From positions 1 to 48,183 of the forward strand of contig JALOCA010000026.1 in the NCBI GenBank assembly GCA_023227965.1: a DNA stretch of 48,183 nucleotides, in the 5' to 3' direction. The notes under the pieces were generated by a model. It had not been told where the DNA came from, made no database searches, and was given only the letters and a program-made list of their open reading frames with translations. The position numbers and the translations under genes are program-made. This DNA is from Lentimicrobiaceae bacterium (GTDB lineage Bacteria > Bacteroidota > Bacteroidia > Bacteroidales > JALOCA01). This document shows positions 25,893-33,514 of the stretch, one piece after another. Each line of letters begins with the position of its first letter. Position 1 is the first letter of the stretch.

Positions 25893-26642
25893 TTATTTTC
25901 TGCACCTTCCGAATGCTTCCATAAATGATTTTCTGTATGTATCACCTAAAGGGATGGTATTTTTATCATTAAGATGGATATTCCCGTCTTTTGATAACCC
26001 TGTAACGAATTTCAGATTGACAAGAAATGAATGATGTACACGTAAGAAGCAATTTTTCATTAAAATTTTCTCATAATATTTCAAATGCTTTGAACTGGTA
26101 ATACTTTTACCTTCAATGAAAATAAATAAAGTACAATATTCTTCTGCTTTGCAATATACAATATTTTGAAAGTCAATAACCTTATATTCACTGCCAGTGG
26201 AAATCATCAGTTTGTTGAAATTATTTAATTGATTTTCCTGGTGTTTCAGAAGTTCATGTATGTTGGTTTGCAAAATTGAATTTGCAAATTCTTTTCTTAC
26301 CCTGTTCATTGCTTCTATTAACTCTTGTACCGATAATGGCTTCATTAAATAATGAACTGCATAGAAATGGAAGGCTTCAACAGCATATTGTTGAAATGCA
26401 GTCATAAAAATAACTTTGTAATTAAAATGGTTGATTTGCCTTAAAACGTCGAATCCTGTTCCATCGGGTAATTCAATGTCTAAAAATAAAAGTTGTGGCT
26501 GATGTATAGAAATGGCAACCAATGCTTTTTTAACACTGCCTGCTATGTTTACTATTTCCACATCGGGGCAATATTCTTCCAGGTAATTTCTCAAAATTTC
26601 CTGTGCGGGAATCTCATCTTCAATGATTATAGTCTTTATCAT
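25893..26642 (-). CDS. LytTR-family response regulator
   Basis: A 249-residue LytR/AlgR-type transcription factor. The receiver domain (about 1-120) has the acidic pair Glu8/Asp9 (IIIEDE), phospho-acceptor Asp55 (LLFLDIELPDG), Thr81 (FMTAF) and Lys101 (LMKPL). The C-terminal LytTR DNA-binding domain begins near MISTGSEYKVIDFQNIVYCKAE and contains FLRVHHSFLVNLKFV and KNTIPLGDTYRKSF. All signalling residues are present. Family knowledge: it is phosphorylated by a LytS-like kinase, and such a kinase is encoded 82 nt upstream on the same strand. Target sites were not identified, but the adjacent GH16-like/PKD locus is an obvious candidate. Confidence 0.93.
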   Translation of the reverse strand: MIKTIIIEDEIPAQEILRNYLEEYCPDVEIVNIAGSVKKALVAISIHQPQLLFLDIELPDGTGFDVLRQINHFNYKVIFMTAFQQYAVEAFHFYAVHYLMKPLSVQELIEAMNRVRKEFANSILQTNIHELLKHQENQLNNFNKLMISTGSEYKVIDFQNIVYCKAEEYCTLFIFIEGKSITSSKHLKYYEKILMKNCFLRVHHSFLVNLKFVTGLSKDGNIHLNDKNTIPLGDTYRKSFMEAFGRCRK

Positions 26643-26724
26643 AATATTTAAATGTTTAATGATTAGTTTTTAATGCTTAATGGATTTCTTTAATCTTTCA
26701 AATGATTATTAAACTTCTTAACCT

Positions 26725-29700
26725 CTACTTAACGGGTATTTCAATAATTACCCTTGTCCCAGGATAGAATAATTCCGGATAACAATCATGATATTCAATT
26801 TTATATTTTGTTTTCTTCAGTGCATTGACTATTTCAAGGCGCTGTTCAATGTTTATCAATCCTTTTGAAGGTCGGTTTCTCTGTTCCTTACTTTTATTTT
26901 GCAGTGATTTTTTCATTCCTACACCATTATCTTCCACTATACATCGCATAGCGTCTTTGCTAAACTCATGGAAAGCAATTATAATCAGTCCTTTTTCTGC
27001 TTCAAGATTTCTTACCCCATGCCAGATAGCGTTTTCTATTATAGGTTGTACCATAGATGGCATTATTTCAAGAGTAGTACAATCGAGTTTTTCATCAATT
27101 GAGATTGTATAATCAAATTTGTCTGAGAAACGTAGATGCTCCAGTTGCAGATAGCTTTTTAACATGTCTATTTCATCCTGAAAAGGAATATATTCGAGCG
27201 ATGAATGGTTTAAAAACGAACGAATAAGATTTGAAAATTCTACTATATATTTATTAGCCGACAATTTATCACTTGTAGAAATAAAATAATTGATCGAATT
27301 TAATGAGTTAAATACAAAGTGTGGATTCATCTGGCTTTGTAGTACTTCCAGTTTCAGTTGATCCTGTTTTCTTTTTTCTATCAGGCGGTTCTGCCGGAGT
27401 TGCATAAATATAATTATGCTGATTATACCGGATATAATCATAAAAACCAATAATTTGAATACAATTGTCTGGTAAAAATAGGCGGGTATATCTATTTGCA
27501 GCGAGGCATTCTTTTCCCAATTGCCGTTGGCATCGGTAGCCTGGAGACAGAACGTGTACCTGCCTGGCGGAAGACTGGCATAATTTACGATACGATTCCG
27601 GCTATCCGTACTAATCCATTCGTTTTTATATCCCTGAAGGCAGTAACGATAACGTATTTTTTCGGCATTCACAAAATCAACGCTGGCAAACGATATCTCA
27701 AAATTACCTTCCCCTTTTTGCAAATGGATTTCAGTGATTTCATAAATGGGTTGGTTAAAATAACGCTCACGTCCCGAAACTTTAAACCCGGTAAATAAGA
27801 GTGGCGTTTTATTGTTTTTTTCCTTTCTATCGAGGCTATCGGGATAAAAGCTTACAAAACCGCCCATTCCACCAAACAGCATTTCTCCTTCTTTCGTCTG
27901 GCAGGCTGCATCAGCATTAAATTCAACAATTTTTAAACCATCACTTTTGCTGAAATTCCGGAAAAGACCGGTGCGGGGATTAAACCGCGAAATACCGGTG
28001 TTGCTACTTATCCACAGATTGCCTTTTTTATCTTTCAGGATGTTGTAGGTTGTATTGTTGGCTAATCCGTCCTTGGTGGTATATATTTTTGATTGATGCG
28101 TCAGCTTATCAAAGCGACAGATTCCCCCGCCAAGCAACGCCAGCCATAAATCATGGTTATCACCTTCTACAATATATTCAATATTGTATCGCCCGGGAAC
28201 ACGATAGATTTGAATATCCTGTTTATTGTCTTTCCCTTTAAACAATAATTGACTTTTAGCCATTCCAACCCATTGATTCCCTTCTTCGTCGTTAAGCATG
28301 GAGTAAATTCCATTATCATTGATTTGCTTATAAAAATCTACGGTTAAGGTTAATGAATTAAAATGCAGGAATCCTTTATCTCCTCCTGCCCAGATATTCC
28401 CCTTTTTATCTAAATTTAATATTTTGAAACAAGATAAAAAATCATCCTTATTTTGGATATACGGGTATTTTTTCAAATGACACCGTTCAAATGTCTTACG
28501 GAAATAATCATAGCGAAAAAGAGCCCCATTAATATAGCCTATCCACAAACCACCATGATTATCCTCAATGAAAGTTCTGGCTTGTCCTCCCAATTGCACT
28601 AATTCATCAGGTAAAAAATTGCCCTTTTCGAAAGTTCCATCAGGATGTAAAGTTAAAAGATAATTATAATTATTTGTTCCCACCCAAATATCGCGGTTTT
28701 TATCTTTAAACAAGCCAAATACCGCAACTTCCTCTTTGGTTTGTGTTGGTGTAAGATAATGCCTGAAAAATTTCCCAGTGGTTATAATTTTATTTAATCC
28801 GGTACCCTCCTGTGAATTTATATATAAACTGCCAAACCAAATGCTGCCATTATTATCAATAAAATAGGTTTCCACATTTTGAGTCAGATTAGGATTGGGA
28901 TGAAAGGTCTTACCAGTTTTAGGATTATAAACAAAAAGACCATCGGGGATTGACGACCAGATAATAGGATGTTTAAAACTGAATTCATTTCTTGGTATCT
29001 TTTTGTTATATCGGATAAAAGCATTATTCGCAGGCTTCAGAAGAAATAAGCCATTGTTGGACGTAACCCATACGCCATGCCTGCCATTATAAATGGAAAA
29101 GATATAAGAAATATTGAAAATCATTTTATCTTCTAAAAAGGGAAACATGTAAATTTTAATGGGTTGTACAATATTTTTTTCAAGATAAGCATTAGCAATT
29201 ACCGTACACTTTACCACCTGATTTTTCTTTACTATCCATAAATTGTTCAGGTTATCAAACACTATCCTGTCATCCCAGGTGTTTAAACTTTTACCCTTTT
29301 CATCAACAAAAGAATAATGTATGAATCGCCGGCTGACATGATCAAATTTTTCAAATCCCCGGTTGCCCAATGCCCATAAATTTCCATAATTATCGGTTGA
29401 ACAACTATAAATAGCATCAGAAACAATATAATTGGAGTCCTTAGGATTTTTTTTGCTATTATATCGTATAAAGCAATCCTTAGAACGTTCGTAGCGGCAA
29501 ATAGTCTGTACTGCCCAAACCCAGACATTGTTGGCTTTATCAATACGTATCTCGTGTAAATCAATGTTCGACAGGCTTAGGCTATCGGCAGGATCATGAT
29601 AATATGCCCGAAACTCATTACCATCGAAACGGCATAAACCATCCCAGGTTGAGAACCATAAAAACCCGTTTTTATCCTGTGCTATACAACGTACCTGATT

Positions 29701-29820
29701 ATTGGGCAAACCATTTCCTACGGTATAGCTCCGGATATAGTAATCTTCATCCTGTGAGAAAGCTTGCAAACACAGGCTCTGAAAGAATAAATACAGAAAT
29801 ATTGAACAGGCATACTTCAT
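26725..29820 (-). CDS. Two-component regulator propeller / Y_Y_Y / histidine kinase sensor
   Basis: The protein has 1031 residues. A signal peptide (MKYACSIFLYLFFQSLCLQAF) leads into a periplasmic set of propeller repeats with the typical NGLPNNQVRCIAQDKNGFLWFSTWDGLCRFDG phrase (shown in part), repeated in forms such as NIWAGGDKGFLHF and GNLWISSNTGISRF. A Y_Y_Y domain follows near 690-770 (KIRYRYCLQGYKNEW). A single transmembrane helix lies at about 785-807, then a LytS-like His kinase core with His834 (NPHFVFNSLN) and an ATPase domain (NAIWHGVRN; VEDNGVGM). It senses something in the periplasm and should phosphorylate the LytTR regulator encoded just downstream. In Bacteroidota this architecture often senses glycans, but usually as a one-protein hybrid; here the regulator is separate. 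Confidence 0.92.
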   Translation of the reverse strand: MKYACSIFLYLFFQSLCLQAFSQDEDYYIRSYTVGNGLPNNQVRCIAQDKNGFLWFSTWDGLCRFDGNEFRAYYHDPADSLSLSNIDLHEIRIDKANNVWVWAVQTICRYERSKDCFIRYNSKKNPKDSNYIVSDAIYSCSTDNYGNLWALGNRGFEKFDHVSRRFIHYSFVDEKGKSLNTWDDRIVFDNLNNLWIVKKNQVVKCTVIANAYLEKNIVQPIKIYMFPFLEDKMIFNISYIFSIYNGRHGVWVTSNNGLFLLKPANNAFIRYNKKIPRNEFSFKHPIIWSSIPDGLFVYNPKTGKTFHPNPNLTQNVETYFIDNNGSIWFGSLYINSQEGTGLNKIITTGKFFRHYLTPTQTKEEVAVFGLFKDKNRDIWVGTNNYNYLLTLHPDGTFEKGNFLPDELVQLGGQARTFIEDNHGGLWIGYINGALFRYDYFRKTFERCHLKKYPYIQNKDDFLSCFKILNLDKKGNIWAGGDKGFLHFNSLTLTVDFYKQINDNGIYSMLNDEEGNQWVGMAKSQLLFKGKDNKQDIQIYRVPGRYNIEYIVEGDNHDLWLALLGGGICRFDKLTHQSKIYTTKDGLANNTTYNILKDKKGNLWISSNTGISRFNPRTGLFRNFSKSDGLKIVEFNADAACQTKEGEMLFGGMGGFVSFYPDSLDRKEKNNKTPLLFTGFKVSGRERYFNQPIYEITEIHLQKGEGNFEISFASVDFVNAEKIRYRYCLQGYKNEWISTDSRNRIVNYASLPPGRYTFCLQATDANGNWEKNASLQIDIPAYFYQTIVFKLLVFMIISGIISIIIFMQLRQNRLIEKRKQDQLKLEVLQSQMNPHFVFNSLNSINYFISTSDKLSANKYIVEFSNLIRSFLNHSSLEYIPFQDEIDMLKSYLQLEHLRFSDKFDYTISIDEKLDCTTLEIMPSMVQPIIENAIWHGVRNLEAEKGLIIIAFHEFSKDAMRCIVEDNGVGMKKSLQNKSKEQRNRPSKGLINIEQRLEIVNALKKTKYKIEYHDCYPELFYPGTRVIIEIPVK

Positions 29821-29938
29821 GGAGTATGCAATTTAAATTCAGCTATAAAAATAATAATATTCCAAACACAAAAAGTATATAAATTTGAATAAAAAAATTC
29901 CCTTTTGTCATTTATCGCCCCGGTTGTATGTTTCTTGT

Positions 29939-29946
29939 TAACTTTG
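29939..29946 (+). promoter_or_regulatory. -7 element upstream of the dead cobB
   Basis: TAACTTTG fits TAnnTTTG exactly and lies 18 nt before the ATG of the cobB remnant. TTG triplets upstream are at 12 or 31 nt spacing, neither ideal. The promoter-like site is thus in place although the gene is broken. Confidence 0.45.
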
Positions 29947-29964
29947 CCGAAATTTCATTAAAGG

Positions 29965-30096
29965 ATGGAAAAATTAGTCGTTTTAACCGGTGCCGGTATC
30001 CTTGCCGAAAGCGGTATCAAGACCTTCCGCGACAGCGACAGTTTGTGAAAAAATTATCGGATTGAAGATGTGTGTACTCACCGCCTGACTTCATAA
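29965..30096 (+). pseudogene. cobB: cobB (sirtuin NAD-dependent deacylase) remnant
   Basis: The ATG at 29965 opens MEKLVVLTGAGILAESGIKT, then FRDSDSL, then TGA (30046-30048), then KNYRIEDVCTHRL and TAA (30094-30096). This is the N-terminus of bacterial Sir2/CobB proteins, which read GAGxSAESGIxTFRxxxGLW. The TGA stands where the conserved Trp (TGG) should be. After about 42 codons similarity ends, and the remaining 190 or so residues, including the catalytic His and zinc Cys pairs, are absent. The Ser of the GAGIS motif is Leu here. It is an old, deleted and nonsense-mutated gene. Confidence 0.85.
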
Positions 30097-30278
30097 TACC
30101 AAAGTAGTCATTGATTTTATAATATAAATATCCGTTTTAGCCAACGAACATAATTTTTTCGAGCGAAGCGGGCGCAGTCTTGACTTTTTTGGGGCAATGC
30201 CCTTCTTTTTTATCATTTGGGTAATATATCCGACAATCATTTAATTTTGCTATTGTTTTTTTTCGCATAAAGAATAAC
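30097..30278. other. Spacer after the cobB remnant, with a G+C-rich patch
   Basis: No gene. Within this A+T-rich spacer, 30159-30202 stands out as G+C-rich (GAGCGAAGCGGGCGCAGTC, then GGGGCAATGCCC). GGGC (30192-30195) and GCCC (30199-30202) can pair around AAT and are followed by a T-rich run, a weak terminator-like structure on the + strand. It may once have ended the cobB transcript. Confidence 0.4.
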
Positions 30279-30286
30279 TATTTTTG
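30279..30286 (+). promoter_or_regulatory. -7 element of the DUF5606 gene
   Basis: TATTTTTG matches TAnnTTTG 17 nt before the ATG. A TTG at 30253-30255 is 23 nt upstream, slightly long for a -33 box. Confidence 0.5.
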
Positions 30287-30303
30287 CAAAAAATAATCAA
30301 GAG

Positions 30304-30738
30304 ATGGATTTAAGTAAAATTCTTTCGGTAAGTGGGAAAGCCGGTTTGTATAAAATGGTAGCCCAAGCTAAAAATGGTGCAATAGTTGAGAGTCTTGCTG
30401 ATAAAAAACGGATTCAGATATTCTCTGGCGACAATGCAAGTACTCTGGAAGAAATCAGTATTTATACCCTTAACGACGACTTGCCCCTGAAAGATGTGTT
30501 CAAAAAAATGTATGAAAACCTTAAATGCGGTAAAGCACTTGAAAGTAAAGCGGATGAAAAAAGCTTAAAATCTTTTTTTGAGGAAATTATTCCAGATTAC
30601 GACAAAGATAGAGTGTATGTTTCCCATATCCGGAAAATATTGTCCTGGTACAATCTGTTACTCGAACATAATTTGCTTGAGTTTGAAGATGAGGATAGCA
30701 AGAAGGAAGAACCCATAGCGGAAAAACCCAAAGAATAA
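30304..30738 (+). CDS. DUF5606 family protein
   Basis: The 144-residue protein opens MDLSKILSVSGKAGLYKMVA, characteristic of DUF5606, a small family seen across Bacteroidota. The first 60 residues look like a small beta-barrel (SGKAGLYKMVAQAKNGAIVESL, shown in part; KKRIQIF), followed by helices with a conserved YVSHIRKILSWYNLL, and an acidic/Lys tail that varies. There is no signal peptide, so it is cytosolic. Biochemical role unknown; the family name carries no function. It is a single transcription unit with its own -7 element and an excellent terminator. Confidence 0.85.
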   Translation: MDLSKILSVSGKAGLYKMVAQAKNGAIVESLADKKRIQIFSGDNASTLEEISIYTLNDDLPLKDVFKKMYENLKCGKALESKADEKSLKSFFEEIIPDYDKDRVYVSHIRKILSWYNLLLEHNLLEFEDEDSKKEEPIAEKPKE

Positions 30739-30743
30739 TCGTT

Positions 30744-30771
30744 AAGTCCATCGTTACGATGGACTTTTTTT
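30744..30771 (+). terminator. Rho-independent terminator of the DUF5606 gene
   Basis: Perfect 10-bp stem AAGTCCATCG (30744-30753) / CGATGGACTT (30757-30766), loop TTA, followed by a T-run to 30771. It starts 6 nt after the stop codon and is the clearest intrinsic terminator in the window. Confidence 0.92.
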
Positions 30772-30774
30772 GTG

Positions 30775-30782
30775 TATTTTTG
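30775..30782 (+). promoter_or_regulatory. -7 element of the pyrK-pyrD operon
   Basis: TATTTTTG (TAnnTTTG) begins 4 nt after the T-run of the preceding terminator and 16 nt before the end of the leader of pyrK (ATG at 30799). The close packing of terminator and promoter supports separate transcription of the two units. Confidence 0.5.
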
Positions 30783-30798
30783 AAAGTAATTTTGAGTT

Positions 30799-31572
30799 AT
30801 GGCTAAATACATACAAGACTTTAAGGTGCTGAATAAGGAAATGCTCAGCGGAGGCAACTTCCGGTTACTGCTACAACCGGATATTCCGCTACCAACCATC
30901 TTTCCAGGTCAGTTTGTAGAAGCAAAAGTGGAAGATTCTCCTTCTACTTTTCTGCGGAGACCTTTTTCTGTACACGATGTGGACTATAAAAACAACACCT
31001 TGTCTCTGCTGATAAAAAGTGTAGGCGCAGGAACCCGAAAATTATCTACTCTTGTACATGGCGATAATCTTAATCTGGTATTTCCTCTTGGTAAGGGATT
31101 TTCTATCCCTGAAAATAAAAAAGTTTTATTGGTAGGTGGTGGATGCGGAGTAGCTCCTTTGTTGTTCCTTGCACGCTCTCTTGCCGGCAACCACAACGAG
31201 TTGACGATAACAATAGGAGGGAAGACGGCTTCTGATGTTCCTTTGAAGGAAGAATACCAGAAATATGGAGAAGTTTATGTGGCTACGGAGGATGGGAGCC
31301 TCGGTTTTAAAGGTTTGGTAACCCATCATCCGGTATTTAATCCGGTTTCAAAGGACTTCACTGCTATTTACACCTGCGGACCGGAAGTGATGATGAGAGC
31401 AATGGCTAAAATAGCACGTGCCAGTAATCTCCCTTGCGAAGTATCCCTCGAAAATATGATGGCATGTGGTATTGGGGTTTGTCTTTGCTGTGTTGTGAAA
31501 ACAAATATGGGAAATCAATGTGTATGTACCGAAGGCCCGGTATTTAATATTAATAATTTACAAGGATGGTAG
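30799..31572 (+). CDS. pyrK: Dihydroorotate dehydrogenase B, electron transfer subunit
   Basis: Passes electrons from dihydroorotate dehydrogenase to NAD+ through FAD and a 2Fe-2S cluster in pyrimidine synthesis. It has 257 residues. The FAD-binding motif is FLRRPFSVHD (51-60), the NAD-binding motif is VLLVGGGCGVAPLLFLA (109-125) and the nucleotide loop is YTCGPEVMM (191-199). The 2Fe-2S ligands are in CGIGVCLCC and the following QCVC, namely Cys223, Cys228, Cys231 and probably Cys243. All are present. It overlaps pyrD by 7 nt, consistent with the two-subunit enzyme being made together. Confidence 0.95.
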   Translation: MAKYIQDFKVLNKEMLSGGNFRLLLQPDIPLPTIFPGQFVEAKVEDSPSTFLRRPFSVHDVDYKNNTLSLLIKSVGAGTRKLSTLVHGDNLNLVFPLGKGFSIPENKKVLLVGGGCGVAPLLFLARSLAGNHNELTITIGGKTASDVPLKEEYQKYGEVYVATEDGSLGFKGLVTHHPVFNPVSKDFTAIYTCGPEVMMRAMAKIARASNLPCEVSLENMMACGIGVCLCCVVKTNMGNQCVCTEGPVFNINNLQGW

Positions 31573-32477
31573 ATATTAAAGTTAATATTCATAAGCTTAT
31601 GCTTTCCAACCCGGTGCTTACGGCTTCGGGTACTTTTGGAAATGGCTACGAGTTTGAAGATTTTTTTGATGTAAACCGCCTTGGCGGGATAGTGGTAAAG
31701 GCTACTACCGCCGAAGCTCGCCAGGGGAATGATTATCCACGTATGGCAGAAACGGCTTCGGGCATGCTGAATGCCGTTGGGCTGCAAAACAATGGCGTAG
31801 ATTATTTTATCCAGGAAATATATCCTCGTATAAATCACTATACTACCAATGTTATTGTGAATGTGTCGGGTTCTACGGTGGAAAGTTACGTTGAAGTAGC
31901 AGAAAAGATCAATTCTCTGGAAAAGATACCGGCTATTGAACTGAATATTTCTTGTCCTAATGTGAAAGAAGGTGGGATGGCTTTCGGAACTAATTGTATT
32001 TCGGCTATGGAAGTTACTTCTGCCGTTCGTAAAGTGTATGATAAAACACTTATCGTGAAACTTTCGCCCAATGTTACGGATATTGCAGAGATAGCACTGG
32101 CGGTGGAAGAAGCCGGGGCGAATGCAGTGTCGCTCATCAATACTTTATTGGGAATGGCTATCAATGCCGAAACGCGCAAACCGGTTCTTTCTACCATCAC
32201 CGGGGGACTTTCCGGTCCGGCTATTAAACCTGTTGCCCTGCGCATGGTTTGGCAAGTTGCCAAGGCGGTAAAAATTCCGGTGATAGGCATGGGAGGCATC
32301 ACTAATGCTGCTGATGCCATCGAATTTTTGCTTGCCGGAGCTTCTGCAGTGCAGGTAGGTACCGCCAACTTTATTGATCCTTTGACAAGCATTAAAATTA
32401 TTGATGGTATTGGGAAATATCTTAAACGAAATAATATTAAATCAGTTAGAGATATTATTGGAAATCTAAGTTATTAG
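31566..32477 (+). CDS. pyrD: Dihydroorotate dehydrogenase B (NAD+), catalytic subunit
   Basis: Oxidises dihydroorotate to orotate, cytosolic class 1B. It has 303 residues forming an FMN-binding TIM barrel with TASGTFGNGYEF (19-30), KATTAEAR, the active-site loop NISCPNVKEGG with catalytic base Cys130, KLSPNVTD, and the phosphate-binding GMGGI and AGASAVQVGTA segments near the end. A Cys base and a pyrK partner define class 1B, as opposed to the membrane class 2 (Ser base). Start ATG lies inside the end of pyrK. Confidence 0.96.
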   Translation: MVDIKVNIHKLMLSNPVLTASGTFGNGYEFEDFFDVNRLGGIVVKATTAEARQGNDYPRMAETASGMLNAVGLQNNGVDYFIQEIYPRINHYTTNVIVNVSGSTVESYVEVAEKINSLEKIPAIELNISCPNVKEGGMAFGTNCISAMEVTSAVRKVYDKTLIVKLSPNVTDIAEIALAVEEAGANAVSLINTLLGMAINAETRKPVLSTITGGLSGPAIKPVALRMVWQVAKAVKIPVIGMGGITNAADAIEFLLAGASAVQVGTANFIDPLTSIKIIDGIGKYLKRNNIKSVRDIIGNLSY

Positions 32478-32509
32478 TTGATGGATAAATTTAGTCTCGA
32501 AACGAAATA

Positions 32510-32923
32510 TTATTTTTTCAATTCCTCCTCATCAAAATTGTTTTCATCAGCATCATAATTATAATACTGATTTTCGAGTTGCTCCATTTTTGTTGTCGAA
32601 GGGGGAGATGTTTGTTGTGCAATTTTTACAGTTGTAGGCTGCATTTCTGGATTAGGGGTATTTTCTGACTTTCCTGGTTTGGTTTTATCCATTTGGGTTT
32701 TAAATTGTGTATTCTCGCGGGTGGTTTCATATACAATTTCTTTCAGGTCTTTATTTTCCTGAATAACCATACGAAGCTCTTCATTAAGTTGTGCAACTTT
32801 ATTTTCAAGTTGAGTTTTTTCAGCTTGGTATTTATCTGTTTTGGCTTTTAATTCAGCGATTTCCGATTGAAATGCCAATACTTTTTTCTGGATAAGTTCG
32901 GCTATTTGTGAAAAACCTGCCAT
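32510..32923 (-). CDS. Small cytosolic coiled-coil protein
   Basis: Function not recognised. It has 137 residues. Residues about 10-90 are a long heptad-type coiled coil (IQKKVLAFQSEIAELKAKTD, KTQLENKVAQLNEELRMVIQ), followed by a Pro/Thr/Gln-rich linker and an acidic tail (NYDADENNFDEEELKK). There is no signal peptide or membrane segment. It is the last gene of a three-gene minus-strand operon, 6 nt after the zinc-ribbon/LysM gene, which also contains a coiled coil, so the two may interact. A ZapB-like role is conceivable but unsupported. Confidence 0.7.
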   Translation of the reverse strand: MAGFSQIAELIQKKVLAFQSEIAELKAKTDKYQAEKTQLENKVAQLNEELRMVIQENKDLKEIVYETTRENTQFKTQMDKTKPGKSENTPNPEMQPTTVKIAQQTSPPSTTKMEQLENQYYNYDADENNFDEEELKK

Positions 32924-32929
32924 ACCTTT

Positions 32930-33514
32930 TTATTTATAAATTTTTAACTTCTGCCCTGCTTCTATCTGGTCGGCATCTTCTATATTATTATCTATCATTA
33001 TTTTAGTATATTTTCCCTTGTCTCCATACACTTTTTCAGCTATTAATTGTAAGGATTCTCCTTTTCCTACCTCATAAAAATACAATCCTCTTGCATTTCC
33101 GCTGGTGAGTTTTCCACTGGAAACAGGTTTTACAGCAGGCGTTGGTTTTACATTTTCAGGTGCAGGAGCCGGATTATTTTCATTGTTTTTTTGGAGGTCA
33201 ATTATTTTTAATAATAAAGCATCATTATTACTTTTTAATTTTTCAATTTGCTGCGATTGTTTTGTTAGTTGTTCATTTACAATAATATCTTTTTGGTTTT
33301 CTGCTGTTGTGTAAAAATAATATATATAAACACAACATGCTGAAGCTAAAATAAAAAGTATTGCAAATAATATAGTAAAAATATTTTTCCCTTGTTTATT
33401 TTCAGTAATGTTATCAATGAGTTGGAATATTTCAAGATCTGATTTACATTTTGGGCAAGTAGTTGCCCCTGTTTTTATTCCCGTGGTTTTACAAATTGGA
33501 CAATCCATGGTCAT
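32930..33514 (-). CDS. Zinc-ribbon, membrane-anchored coiled-coil LysM protein
   Basis: The protein has 194 residues. An N-terminal zinc ribbon (CPIC, then CPKC, within residues 1-25) is followed by a transmembrane helix near 44-67 (FTILFAILFILASACCVYIY). A coiled coil follows (about 75-112; LTKQSQQIEKLKSNNDALLL), then a Pro/Val linker, and a C-terminal LysM domain (YEVGKGESLQLIAEKVYGDKG ... LKIYK, shown in part). The layout implies a cytosolic ribbon and a periplasmic LysM that grips peptidoglycan. Its start overlaps the ATPase stop as ATGA, so translation is coupled. A second Met at codon 3 is an alternative start. Confidence 0.78.
   Translation of the reverse strand: MTMDCPICKTTGIKTGATTCPKCKSDLEIFQLIDNITENKQGKNIFTILFAILFILASACCVYIYYFYTTAENQKDIIVNEQLTKQSQQIEKLKSNNDALLLKIIDLQKNNENNPAPAPENVKPTPAVKPVSSGKLTSGNARGLYFYEVGKGESLQLIAEKVYGDKGKYTKIMIDNNIEDADQIEAGQKLKIYK

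Noticed and set aside
25792..26034. Plus-strand ORF of 80 codons
   Set aside because: Most of it is antisense to the LytTR regulator, and the peptide has no family features. Its first part lies in the repeat unit.
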